DNA of 64,000 bases, taken from the NCBI GenBank assembly GCA_951812755.1, contig OX638329.1, positions 667,339 through 731,338 of the forward strand. Direction: 5' to 3'. This DNA is from an uncultured Latescibacterota bacterium. GTDB lineage: Bacteria > Latescibacterota > UBA2968. Positions 17,556 through 25,464 of the stretch are shown one piece after another; positions within the stretch are counted from its first letter, which is position 1, and the number at the start of each line of letters is the position of its first letter. The notes below the pieces were generated by a model, which worked only from the letters and a program-made list of their open reading frames with translations, was not told the DNA's origin and did no database searches. The position numbers and the translations under genes were made by a program.

Positions 17556-18254
17556 TTAAAAATGGAGTGTCAACACAGTGCCTACCCGATCTGGTTGTAC
17601 AACGGGATCAATACCCAAAGTAATTTGACCAATGTCGGTTTCGATGTTTATTGCTTGTGCGTCCTCTCTGTTAATTCTTTGTGCTGTACGCATAGCATCA
17701 ATAGACGACCAGATCGCGGTTCCGAGCCACAATATCGTCCCTATTGATCCTTTGTCCCCGCCTTGTGATGAATCCCCTGCCAAAAACCCCGATCCGCTTT
17801 GGCCTGAAGTCATAACAAGAGCAAAGCCTGTCACAGCTATGCCAAAATGGATTGCGCCTTTTATGGGTTGTCCGTTGTAGAGCTGTCCCGATCCGGGAAT
17901 AAAGACTGACATTCCGGAAGCGAGAACCGGACTCTTGTCGCCAACCATCCCCCCAACACTTCCAAAGTTCATAACAGGTGCAGGTGCTGTCTTTTCTTCT
18001 TTTTCCTTCTGTACAATAACAATGGCTCTCTCTGTTTTTGCAATGTGTTCATGCCCCAGAAAAATAATCTGGCCATCATCCGTTCTTACTTTTAAAAGTT
18101 CTTCTGTGCGTTCAAGGATTTCTCCGCGAAACACCCGACCATCTTTGAGATAGATAATGTCCATCATCGTTTGTGCTTCTCCGTCCGTAGCTAAAAGCAC
18201 AAAGACAAACAGCACCCAGACAAGACACTTATAACAACCACGAAATAACCGCAT
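17556..18254 (-). CDS. Exported membrane-associated protein with LSm-like and DUF5683-like segments
   Basis: The start is placed at MRLFRGC (18254) because GAGGAGGG precedes it; length 232 residues. A signal peptide (about 1-27, ending DGEAQ) is followed by a small beta-domain (IIYLKDGRVFRGEILERTEELLKV split over 30-60) of the kind seen in LSm-like exported proteins. A segment with GSGQLYNGQPIKGAIHFG follows, typical of DUF5683-type small membrane proteins, and then hydrophobic stretches (about 120-190). It has no dockerin-like tail. It is the first gene after sigma-54 promoter copy D, with a long leader. Confidence 0.6.
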   Translation of the reverse strand: MRLFRGCYKCLVWVLFVFVLLATDGEAQTMMDIIYLKDGRVFRGEILERTEELLKVRTDDGQIIFLGHEHIAKTERAIVIVQKEKEEKTAPAPVMNFGSVGGMVGDKSPVLASGMSVFIPGSGQLYNGQPIKGAIHFGIAVTGFALVMTSGQSGSGFLAGDSSQGGDKGSIGTILWLGTAIWSSIDAMRTAQRINREDAQAINIETDIGQITLGIDPVVQPDRVGTVLTLHF

Positions 18255-18613
18255 GATTCCCTCCTCTAATGTTGTGGAACTGACGATATGGGACAATATT
18301 TACACTTAAAAAAATCAAGTCCAAAGGGGCTATACGCACCCTTGAAGACAACAAGCTAAGCCGAGAAACCCAAGCCCTAAATACTCCACCAAAACCGGGT
18401 AAATCCATAACAACGAAATGCGTATTACCCAATTACCGAATATATCTCCCATCAAAAGCAAATTCCCGATCTGGAATTTGTGAGTACATATCACTACTCA
18501 ATTGAACTATCCTGCTCCGTATCCAGGTTAATGCCTTATCGTCTGGCAACGGATTGGACACGGACAGGCGTGATAAGTTTTAACCTCCTTTCTCGTTGCA
18601 TCCATCAAACTTG
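18255..18613. other. Leader/intergenic stretch without a recognisable gene
   Basis: No coding frame is convincing. It contains a copy of the short motif CCACCAAAACCGGGTAAATC at 18386-18405. If transcription starts at promoter copy D, this stretch is part of a leader of more than 600 nt. Confidence 0.4.
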
Positions 18614-18898
18614 CAACTTGATTTTGTGGTGGTGGAACTTTACATTGTGAACAGAGCGGGTTGCGGTTTACAGTACCGTTCCCTCTCTGTATGTTGCGGC
18701 AGAAGGCCACAGGCGACCAAACCGAGCGGCTTCTGCCATTCCCGCAGGCGCAATACATGCCTGCGGTCTGTTTTATTTTTGCCATCTGTGCAATTGTTCT
18801 CCACGCTGCCTTTCTATGCGGCCATTTGCAGCAGTTAAAAAGGTCTTGTACTTCATACCGTTCATCGCCCTAACGGGACTTAGACTTAATTTTATAAA

Positions 18899-18914
18899 TG
18901 CAAAAAGCGTGCCA
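18899..18914 (-). promoter_or_regulatory. Sigma-54 promoter upstream of the 18254 gene (copy D)
   Basis: The minus strand reads TGGCACGCTTTTTGCA with the exact GG-N10-GC spacing. It is inside the 500-bp repeat, downstream of the activator gene, and faces the operon 18254-13787. Confidence 0.8.
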
Positions 18915-19007
18915 ATGTGAACGTTTTTCCAGAAATTTTATTCGTTAAGGGGCGTAAAGGGTTGTTTTATATAAAGAAAAAAAACCAATCTGGCTATATC
19001 ATCTCTT

Positions 19008-19094
19008 CGCAGAATAGTCGGATTGACTTTTTTCAAGACCTTATATGGTCTTAAAAGACGTACTATGGTCTCCATGGTCCCGAGACCATAGTAC
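19008..19094 (-). promoter_or_regulatory. Palindromic enhancer-like cluster, copy D
   Basis: It contains a CGCAGAATAGTCG box, AAGACCTTATATGGTCTT (19035-19052) and GTACTATGGTCTC/GAGACCATAGTAC (19060-19072 and 19082-19094). The outer GTGTGAGATACAAT box and the HTH gene found in copies A-C are deleted here. Confidence 0.65.
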
Positions 19095-19117
19095 ATTCTT
19101 TATTATCATTTAATAAG

Positions 19118-19151
19118 AAAGCCCGTCAATCGGTGGTGATCGACGGGCTTT
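19118..19151 (-). terminator. Terminator of the sigma-54 activator gene
   Basis: A 10-bp stem AAAGCCCGTC/GACGGGCTTT lies about 45 bp past the stop codon. The T-run is better on the plus strand than the minus strand, so it may work in both directions. A copy survives at 4744-4777. Confidence 0.6.
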
Positions 19152-19196
19152 TGTTTGTACTCGAGGTGAGCAGCAGGGTATGATTACGATAGCCGT

Positions 19197-22100
19197 TTAT
19201 CGGCGAGGATTGAGTTTGATGCCCAGTCTTTTCATTTTTCCATACAGCGTAGAAGGCGGTACGCTTAGCAGCTTCGCCGCTCCCCTGGGTCCCTTTATCT
19301 GCCAATTCGCGGCTTCGAGCGCGTCGAGGATGTGGTGCCGCTCCAATTCTGCCAAAGACACGACTTCTCGGTCTTGAGAAGCCGATAAAGTCTGCTCCCC
19401 ATGACCTGTATCTTTGATTCGAGAACCATACAGTCCCAGATCTCCCACTCCGATTTGAGACTCGGGGCACAAGACCACAGCCCGCTGTATGGTATGTTCC
19501 AGTTCCCGCACATTACCCGGCCAATCGTAGCTTTGCAGCACCTCGATAATCTCTGGCGTCAAGGGACCAATTTGCTTGCCCAGATGCCCTGCCATGCGAT
19601 CCTTGAAAAACTCCACCAGGTGCGGGATATCCTCCTTACGCTCGCGAAGCGGCGGCAAATGCATCGGAAAGGCATTGAGGCGATAATAGAGATCCTCGCG
19701 GAAATCACCTGTGCTGACCATCTCCTCAAGATTGCGATTCGTCGCGGCCACAATCCGCGTCTTTGCCGTCAGCGTCTCGCTGCTCCCAATCCGCTCAAAC
19801 CTGCCCTCTTCCAACAAGCGCAACAGCTTGGACTGCGTTTCTACAGCCATATCGCCGATCTCATCCAGAAAGAGCGTACCACCCTCTGCCAGTTCCACCC
19901 TGCCCAGCCTGTGGAAAACTGCACCGGTAAAGGCCCCTTTCTCGTGACCAAACAGTTCGCTATCGATCAACGTCCCGGGCAATGCACCACAACTAACCTC
20001 TATAAAAGGACCATCGCGATGGGCACTCAGCGCGTGTAGTGTTCGAGCAGCCAACCCCTTGCCCACACCTGTCTCGCCCAGAATCAGCACAGTCATATTG
20101 GTAGATGCAATTTTTTCAAGATTGACTTGAAACTGGCGCAGTGCCGCGCTATGACCGATAAACGGTTGGCTTTCTCGACGGTTGATTATGTCCGTCAATG
20201 CTTCGATACGCGGGTCTTCTGTGATCGAGAGTCGTGCCTGTGCGACCTCCGAGTAATTGAGATCGCGATCTATCGCCCTGACCTGAAATGTGTAGTCTCC
20301 CGGCAGCAAATCTCGGTAAAAGGCCCGCATCCTTCGAGTTGCCGGTTGCCAGTCGGCATCATAACCATTCAGGCGATAGACATAGAGCATGTCGCTGGGA
20401 TGTGTGGAAAAACTCAGCCCCTTGTACTCGAAAATAACCTGCTGTCCCGCCGTAGATACGATGACTTCCTCCGGATTCTCATATTCTTGATCAGCGATCA
20501 CAGAAAGCAGGCGAATCCGGGGTGGGATTTTTTGTTGCCGATAGCGCACCAGAGAATTTTGGACTGTACCAAACCAGAAGTTTCCGTCGCGATCTTCGAG
20601 AATCTGACAAACTGGTCCTATATGCGGTGAGTTGATCGTCTGAAAAAGCTGACCATCGTAGTGCGCGACGCCCCCGTCTGTACCGAGCCAGAGGTGGCCT
20701 TGCCGATCTTCGAGCAAACAACGGATGCGGTTGCTGGGCAACCCGTCTTCAGTTGTAAAGCTCTGGAAGGTGCTGCCATCAAAACGGCTGAGACCGTTCA
20801 GAGTAGCGACCCACAGGTTGCTATGGCGGTCTTCTATAAGATCTGTAACTCTGTCGTCTATCAGCCCGTCTTCAATCCCATAAAATTGGAGCCCATCTGC
20901 GGGATGCCAGCGTGCGAAGCCCTTGTAGGTGTCAGATGGTTTATGGTAGGCCAGATAGAACCATACCTCGCCGTTGCGCCCAACAATCACAGTGCCAATG
21001 CGACTGAAGGGCTCTTTCTCCTCCTGCTCCACAAAAATGGTTTGGAACGCCTCGCCATGCTGGTAAATGAGTTTTAATGGGCTGGCAAAAAGGTCTCTTC
21101 TTTTTTTTATGCCATTTTCCCAATATCCCAAAACGAATCGCTCTTGTGAGTCCTGGGTGATTGCGCAGACCCCCCTTTCGCTTAAATCCGCGACTGATTC
21201 TATTTTTTTTAGCTTCTTCCCATCGTAGCAGAATAAGCCAGTGCCGCCGCCAAACCACAGATGCCCGTCCTGGTCCTCGTGGATGGCAAAACAGTTGTTG
21301 ATATCCAGGTTATCCTCTGTGCCTACAAAGGCAAATTCCTCGCCATTGAAGCGAAAAAGGCTGTACTCCAGATGGTTGATATATGGATCTGCATACCCAA
21401 CCCATATATCACCTCGCCGGTCTTGCGCGATCTGCGAGATATCCCGCATTTTTGATAACTCCCCATGGGGTCCGGGCCCCTTGATTTCGAAAACACTGGT
21501 ACTATATGCATCGTAAAGACCGACGCCACCCCAGGTGGCAAACCAATACTGATGATTGCGATCCTGCAACACGGCTTTGATTGCGAGATGGGGCAGGCCA
21601 TCTGCATGGGTAAACTTGCTGAATCCATCACCATCCTGATAGAGCACTTCCATTGAAGTGCTAAACCACATCCGACCTTCCTTGTCGCACTGAATTTTGC
21701 GCACTGGACCACCAAAATCTATCTGAACAGCCTCAAAGTTGCCATCGGCATAGCACCAGAGTTTACTTTCGACTCTGCGCTGACCAAACCACACGTTGCC
21801 GGTATGGTCCTGACCCAGGGCATAGCTCGTCGAGCGCTGAGGAAAACCCTCTTTCTCATCATAGCGGTGAAAGGATGTGCCATCAAAGCGGATGAGATAG
21901 TCAAATCCAAACCAAAGATGGCCTTCCGGGTCCTGAGCAATGCCCCGACACTGGTTGGGCCAGGAAGGAGAAGGCGGCTGCTCGTAGTGCTGAAGATAGC
22001 GTGGGATCAGGTCGTGGTAAGCAGTGCCATCGTAATACCCCAGGGTCCTGTGACCACCACACCATATACGCCCTTCACGGTCTTCGTAAATGAACTGCAC

Positions 22101-22418
22101 AGCACGGCCTGCGATCCCCTCGTCCTCCAAATGGTAGAAATCTGTCCCATCATACCAACAGACACCATCTAATGTACCGAACCACAATCGATTCTGACTG
22201 TCCTTTGAAATAAAATAAACGCGGTCACTAACAAGACCGTCCTGTCGCGTAAAATGCTGGAACTCGTCTCCGTCGAAGCGGCTGGCACCATTATCCCAAC
22301 TGGCAAACCAGAGATAGCCCTCGCTATCTTCGGCAATGTGTTCAATGCGCATCCCGGCCAGGCCATCGGCCATAGAATAAGTCCGATAGGTGCCCGTGCG
22401 TTCAAGTGGTTTGATCAT
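19197..22418 (-). CDS. Sigma-54 activator with N-terminal Reg_prop propeller and Y_Y_Y domain
   Basis: The 1073-residue protein has many Reg_prop-type repeats (about 10-610, with motifs like LWFGT and [19 protein letters not shown]). A Y_Y_Y domain follows (about 640-705, [10 protein letters not shown] and [10 protein letters not shown]), then a sigma-54 AAA+ domain (about 735-965) and a C-terminal Fis-type HTH (about 1035-1070, [20 protein letters not shown]). Walker A is GETGVGKG, the sigma-54 contact loop GAFTGA is intact, and Walker B is [10 protein letters not shown]. There is no signal peptide, transmembrane helix, histidine kinase or receiver domain. The sensor propeller is therefore cytosolic and linked straight to the activator, unlike the usual membrane hybrid kinases. 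It probably drives the sigma-54 promoters around it; copy E upstream suggests shared or self control. Confidence 0.85.
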   Translation of the reverse strand: MIKPLERTGTYRTYSMADGLAGMRIEHIAEDSEGYLWFASWDNGASRFDGDEFQHFTRQDGLVSDRVYFISKDSQNRLWFGTLDGVCWYDGTDFYHLEDEGIAGRAVQFIYEDREGRIWCGGHRTLGYYDGTAYHDLIPRYLQHYEQPPSPSWPNQCRGIAQDPEGHLWFGFDYLIRFDGTSFHRYDEKEGFPQRSTSYALGQDHTGNVWFGQRRVESKLWCYADGNFEAVQIDFGGPVRKIQCDKEGRMWFSTSMEVLYQDGDGFSKFTHADGLPHLAIKAVLQDRNHQYWFATWGGVGLYDAYSTSVFEIKGPGPHGELSKMRDISQIAQDRRGDIWVGYADPYINHLEYSLFRFNGEEFAFVGTEDNLDINNCFAIHEDQDGHLWFGGGTGLFCYDGKKLKKIESVADLSERGVCAITQDSQERFVLGYWENGIKKRRDLFASPLKLIYQHGEAFQTIFVEQEEKEPFSRIGTVIVGRNGEVWFYLAYHKPSDTYKGFARWHPADGLQFYGIEDGLIDDRVTDLIEDRHSNLWVATLNGLSRFDGSTFQSFTTEDGLPSNRIRCLLEDRQGHLWLGTDGGVAHYDGQLFQTINSPHIGPVCQILEDRDGNFWFGTVQNSLVRYRQQKIPPRIRLLSVIADQEYENPEEVIVSTAGQQVIFEYKGLSFSTHPSDMLYVYRLNGYDADWQPATRRMRAFYRDLLPGDYTFQVRAIDRDLNYSEVAQARLSITEDPRIEALTDIINRRESQPFIGHSAALRQFQVNLEKIASTNMTVLILGETGVGKGLAARTLHALSAHRDGPFIEVSCGALPGTLIDSELFGHEKGAFTGAVFHRLGRVELAEGGTLFLDEIGDMAVETQSKLLRLLEEGRFERIGSSETLTAKTRIVAATNRNLEEMVSTGDFREDLYYRLNAFPMHLPPLRERKEDIPHLVEFFKDRMAGHLGKQIGPLTPEIIEVLQSYDWPGNVRELEHTIQRAVVLCPESQIGVGDLGLYGSRIKDTGHGEQTLSASQDREVVSLAELERHHILDALEAANWQIKGPRGAAKLLSVPPSTLYGKMKRLGIKLNPRR

Positions 22419-22458
22419 AGAAAGAACCTTGTGATATGGGTAAAAAACGGATTCAAAA

Positions 22459-22615
22459 ATTGTATCTCACACTGACAAAAGAAACATAATATTGTATCTC
22501 ACGCATGCAAACAAAAATATGAAGGGTGTAATACTCTCGGGACTATTGAGACCATAATACGTCTTTTAAGACCATATAAGGTCTTGTGTAAGAGCTACTC
22601 CGACTATCCTGCGAC
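22459..22615 (+). promoter_or_regulatory. Palindromic enhancer-like cluster, copy E (diverged, plus orientation)
   Basis: Parts appear in the order expected for rightward transcription. Two TTGTATCTCAC boxes (22459-22472 and 22491-22503) come first, then an imperfect version of the 13-bp inverted repeat (right arm GAGACCATAATAC, 22548-22560), AAGACCATATAAGGTCTT (22568-22585), and a CCGACTATCCTGCGAC box (22600-22615). It lies between the activator gene and the LRR gene, so it may serve both. Confidence 0.6.
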
Positions 22616-22697
22616 GGTATAATATAGTCAGATTGGCTCTTTTTCTTTATATAAAACAACATTTTACGAGTATAGGTCTCTGGAACAATGTACACGT

Positions 22698-22713
22698 TGG
22701 CACGCTTTTTGCA
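22698..22713 (+). promoter_or_regulatory. Sigma-54 promoter of the LRR gene (copy E)
   Basis: TGGCACGCTTTTTGCA is identical to the three minus-strand copies. The predicted start near 22725 is about 64 nt before the ATG at 22789. Confidence 0.8.
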
Positions 22714-22788
22714 TTTATAGATCAAATTTGAATCCCGCCAGATGGACACGACCCATTTTGGGTCACATTTATTGAAGGAGTGTGGAAT

Positions 22789-23919
22789 ATGAAAAAAACC
22801 TGGGTGTTTATGAATGTTATCGCTCTTGCAATGCTGGTATGTGTGGGGAATGCCTCTGCTAATACGACACCTTCTGCGGACTTTGATGGCGATGGTATCG
22901 TAGGTTTTTCCGACTTTTTGGCATTTGTGGAGAAGTTCGGATCGCGTCAAGGCGATGAGACATATCAAGTCAGGTATGATCTGGACGGTAATGGTGTGAT
23001 TGAATTTTCCGACTTTTTGGTATTTGTCGATTCGTTTGGCAAAGAAGTGCCCCCACCGGGCGTATCGGTATGTGACCGCACGAATGCCGTGCGCGACTCG
23101 ATTATGGCATTGGTGCCTGTAAGCACTTGCGGGGAAGTGACAGCGGCACATCTATCAGCAATAGATTCTCTCAGTCTATCTGGCGCAAGGCTCACAGAGT
23201 TGAAGGCTGGGGATTTATCTGGTCTGACTTGTCTGAAAAAGCTCAGCCTGCAAGAGAATCGACTTAATAGCCTGCCCGATGGTCTCTTTGATGATCTGAC
23301 CGCGCTTAGCAGGCTCTATCTGGGAGATAATCGACTGACGTCAATCCCCTCCGAATTGTTCAGCCTTTCCAGTCTCACTTATCTGAACCTCAGTGACAAT
23401 CGGTTGGATGGCGAGATTCCCAAAGAATTGGGCAATCTGTCTAATCTTACAATACTGGCTCTTCACAACAATCGGTTGGAAGGTGAGATTCCAAAAGAAT
23501 TGGGCAACTTGTCTAACCTTACAATACTGGCTCTTTACAACAATCGGTTGGATGGCGAGATTCCGACAGAATTGGGCAACCTGTCCAATCTAACTTACCT
23601 GGATATTGAAAGAAATCGGTTGGATGGCGAGATTCCCAAAGAATTGGGCAATCTGTCTAACCTTACGGTACTGTATCTTAACGATAATCAGTTGAGTGGC
23701 GGGATTCCGACAGAATTGGGCGAGCTATCTAATCTTACGGGGCTGTGGCTCCAGGATAACGCATCCTTGATGGGTGCGCTTCCAAAAAGCCTGACCGGGC
23801 TGACGAAGCTGACGCAATTTTACTTTAATAACACCGGGCTATGCGCGCCGCTTGATCCTGCCTTTCAGATGTGGCTTCAGGGCATTACAGATGCCAGTGG
23901 CTCGAATTGCTCGGGATAG
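22789..23919 (+). CDS. Secreted leucine-rich-repeat protein with N-terminal dockerin-like pair
   Basis: The ATG at 22789 is chosen (376 residues) because AAGGAG lies 8 nt upstream; an in-frame GTG at 22780 is less likely. It has a signal peptide (1-25, ending GNASA) and EF-hand loops DFDGDGIVGFSDFL and DLDGNGVIEFSDFL (about 30-85). About ten leucine-rich repeats follow (110-345). The last ones are of the plant type with GEIPKELGNLSNL, and a C-terminal cap carries two cysteines. LRR proteins bind other proteins; no enzyme part is seen. The dockerin-like pair is at the front here but at the back or centre in the neighbours. It is transcribed divergently from the activator gene. Confidence 0.85.
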   Translation: MKKTWVFMNVIALAMLVCVGNASANTTPSADFDGDGIVGFSDFLAFVEKFGSRQGDETYQVRYDLDGNGVIEFSDFLVFVDSFGKEVPPPGVSVCDRTNAVRDSIMALVPVSTCGEVTAAHLSAIDSLSLSGARLTELKAGDLSGLTCLKKLSLQENRLNSLPDGLFDDLTALSRLYLGDNRLTSIPSELFSLSSLTYLNLSDNRLDGEIPKELGNLSNLTILALHNNRLEGEIPKELGNLSNLTILALYNNRLDGEIPTELGNLSNLTYLDIERNRLDGEIPKELGNLSNLTVLYLNDNQLSGGIPTELGELSNLTGLWLQDNASLMGALPKSLTGLTKLTQFYFNNTGLCAPLDPAFQMWLQGITDASGSNCSG

Positions 23920-23970
23920 GAACTAATTGCTCTGTCAAAAAAATTTGCTGATATGTTTTTCTGAAAGACT

Positions 23971-24045
23971 GGATTGCGGCTAACACCATGCCGCAATGAC
24001 AACCGCCGTTCGTCACTCCGGCGCAGGCCGGAGTCCAGTGGGTTT
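23971..24045. repeat. Palindromic intergenic repeats after the LRR gene
   Basis: GGATTGCGGC...GCCGCAATGAC (23971-24000) is the first copy of a repeat family that recurs at many places further right. It is followed by TCACTCCGGCGC...GCCGGAGTCC (24015-24038), a different hairpin repeat. Confidence 0.65.
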
Positions 24046-24071
24046 AGACGCGAAACTTATTTGACAGACCA

Positions 24072-25355
24072 CTAATCCACGGGTTCAAAAATTTCTTTTC
24101 CCCCCAGATAGGGGCGCAGGATTTCGGGGATGGTGACGCTGCCGTCACTGTTTTGATTTTGTTCGACGATTGCGGGGATGATGCGGCTGGTCGCCAGGCC
24201 CGAGGCGTTGAGGGTGTGTACGAGTTCGTTGTTGCCGGTTTCTGTGCGTTTGAACCGGATGCTGCCGCGTCTTGCCTGATAGTCGCTGGCATTGGATGCG
24301 GAGCTGACTTCTTTGTATTCGTTCATGCTGGGGATCCAGACTTCAATATCATAAGTTTTGGCCATGGATGCGCTGACATCTTTTGCGGCGAGCATGGATA
24401 CGCGGTGGTGCAGGCCCAGGCCCCGGGTGAGTTGTTCGGCTTTGTTGATGAGTTCTTCAAGCGCGTCTTCAGAGTCTTCGGGGCGGGTGAATTGGAACAT
24501 TTCGATTTTGTTGAATTGGTGCCCGCGAATCATGCCCCTTTCCTGTGCCCGATAGCTGCCGGCTTCTTTGCGATAGCAGGGGGTGTAGGAGAAGAATTTT
24601 TTGGGCAGGTCTGTTTCGGGTATGATTTCGTCCCGGTAGAAGTTGATCAGTGCGGTTTCAGAGGTGGGCAAGAGGAATTGCACTTTGTTGTCGCCGGTTT
24701 TGAGGTGGAATACGTCGTCGGCAAATTTGGGGAATTGCCCGGCGGTGAAGCCACAGGCTTCGTTGAGGATGTGCGGGGGCAATACAAATTCATAGCCGTC
24801 GTTGATGTGGCTGTCGATGAAGTAGTTGAGCAAGGCCCATTCGAGACGTGCGCCGTCGCCGATATAGAGCCAGAAGCCCGTTCCTCCCATTTTGACGCCG
24901 CGTTCGTAGTCGATCAGGCGAAGATGGGTGACGAGTTCGACGTGGTCATGGGGATCAAAGTCGGGTGCGGGTTTTTCACCCCATGTGCGTACGACGCGGT
25001 TGTTTTCTTTGTCTCCGGGGGGTACGTCGTCTGCGGGTATGTTGGGGAGGCTTTCGATGAATGTGTGGATGTTTTCCTCGATTTCCGCGAGTTCGGTTTC
25101 AATGGTTTTGATGCGGGTTGAGACGTCGCGCATTTCTGTTTGTATCTGGGCGATGTCTCCGCCCGCTTTTTTTATTTGAGGGATTTGAGCGGATACTGCG
25201 TTGCGTTTGGCGCGTAGCTGTCCGGCTTCTGCGATGTGTGCGCGGCGTTTTTCATCCCAGGTGAGCAGGTCTGTGAAGTCGATGTCGTCCATGCGTTTTT
25301 GCAATGCCTGAGCGACACGTTCGGGGTTTTTGCGGATGAGATTGATGTCGAGCAT
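24072..25355 (-). CDS. serS: Seryl-tRNA synthetase
   Basis: The 427-residue class II synthetase charges tRNA-Ser in the cytosol. The N-terminal coiled-coil arm (about 1-110) starts MLDINLIRKNPERVAQALQK. The catalytic core has motif 2 (FSYTPCYRKEAGSYRAQERGMIRGHQF in pieces around 255-285) and motif 3 (GLATSRIIPAIVEQ near 395). Length and order are normal for bacterial SerRS. AAGGAGT is 10 nt from the ATG. Its ribosome site and first codons (ATGCTCGAC) also appear at the start of the duplicated TPR gene at 29561. Confidence 0.95.
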   Translation of the reverse strand: MLDINLIRKNPERVAQALQKRMDDIDFTDLLTWDEKRRAHIAEAGQLRAKRNAVSAQIPQIKKAGGDIAQIQTEMRDVSTRIKTIETELAEIEENIHTFIESLPNIPADDVPPGDKENNRVVRTWGEKPAPDFDPHDHVELVTHLRLIDYERGVKMGGTGFWLYIGDGARLEWALLNYFIDSHINDGYEFVLPPHILNEACGFTAGQFPKFADDVFHLKTGDNKVQFLLPTSETALINFYRDEIIPETDLPKKFFSYTPCYRKEAGSYRAQERGMIRGHQFNKIEMFQFTRPEDSEDALEELINKAEQLTRGLGLHHRVSMLAAKDVSASMAKTYDIEVWIPSMNEYKEVSSASNASDYQARRGSIRFKRTETGNNELVHTLNASGLATSRIIPAIVEQNQNSDGSVTIPEILRPYLGGKEIFEPVD

Positions 25356-25415
25356 GAAGAGGTACTCCTTAAGAGAAAATATCAGCGGTCAGCGGTCAGC
25401 AAAGCAGTTGAAAGT

Positions 25416-25457
25416 CGTCATCGCGGCATGGTTCAAGCCGCGGTCCAGAAGGTTTTG
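25416..25457. repeat. CATCGCGGCATGG palindromic repeat
   Basis: GTCATCGCGGCATGG...AAGCCGCGGTCCAGAAGG forms an imperfect hairpin and belongs to the family at 34008, 41274, 47487, 49100, 54262, 57903 and 57985. It lies between serS and the TPR gene. Confidence 0.7.
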
Positions 25458-25464
25458 CTTGTTA

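Larger units (their letters stand above)
18614..19111 (-). repeat. 500-bp regulatory repeat (leader, sigma-54 promoter, palindromes), copy 2
   Basis: It is nearly identical to 12929-13429, base for base over most of its length. Small differences include loss of one C in the second hairpin arm (GGCTTCTGCC instead of GGCCTTCTGCC). The match ends at 19111, where the terminator of the activator gene begins. Confidence 0.8.

Noticed and set aside
24153..25121. Long plus-strand open frame of 322 codons opposite serS
   Set aside because: It is a shadow of serS. The minus-strand frame is a full synthetase, and the plus-strand product is low-complexity with no motif.
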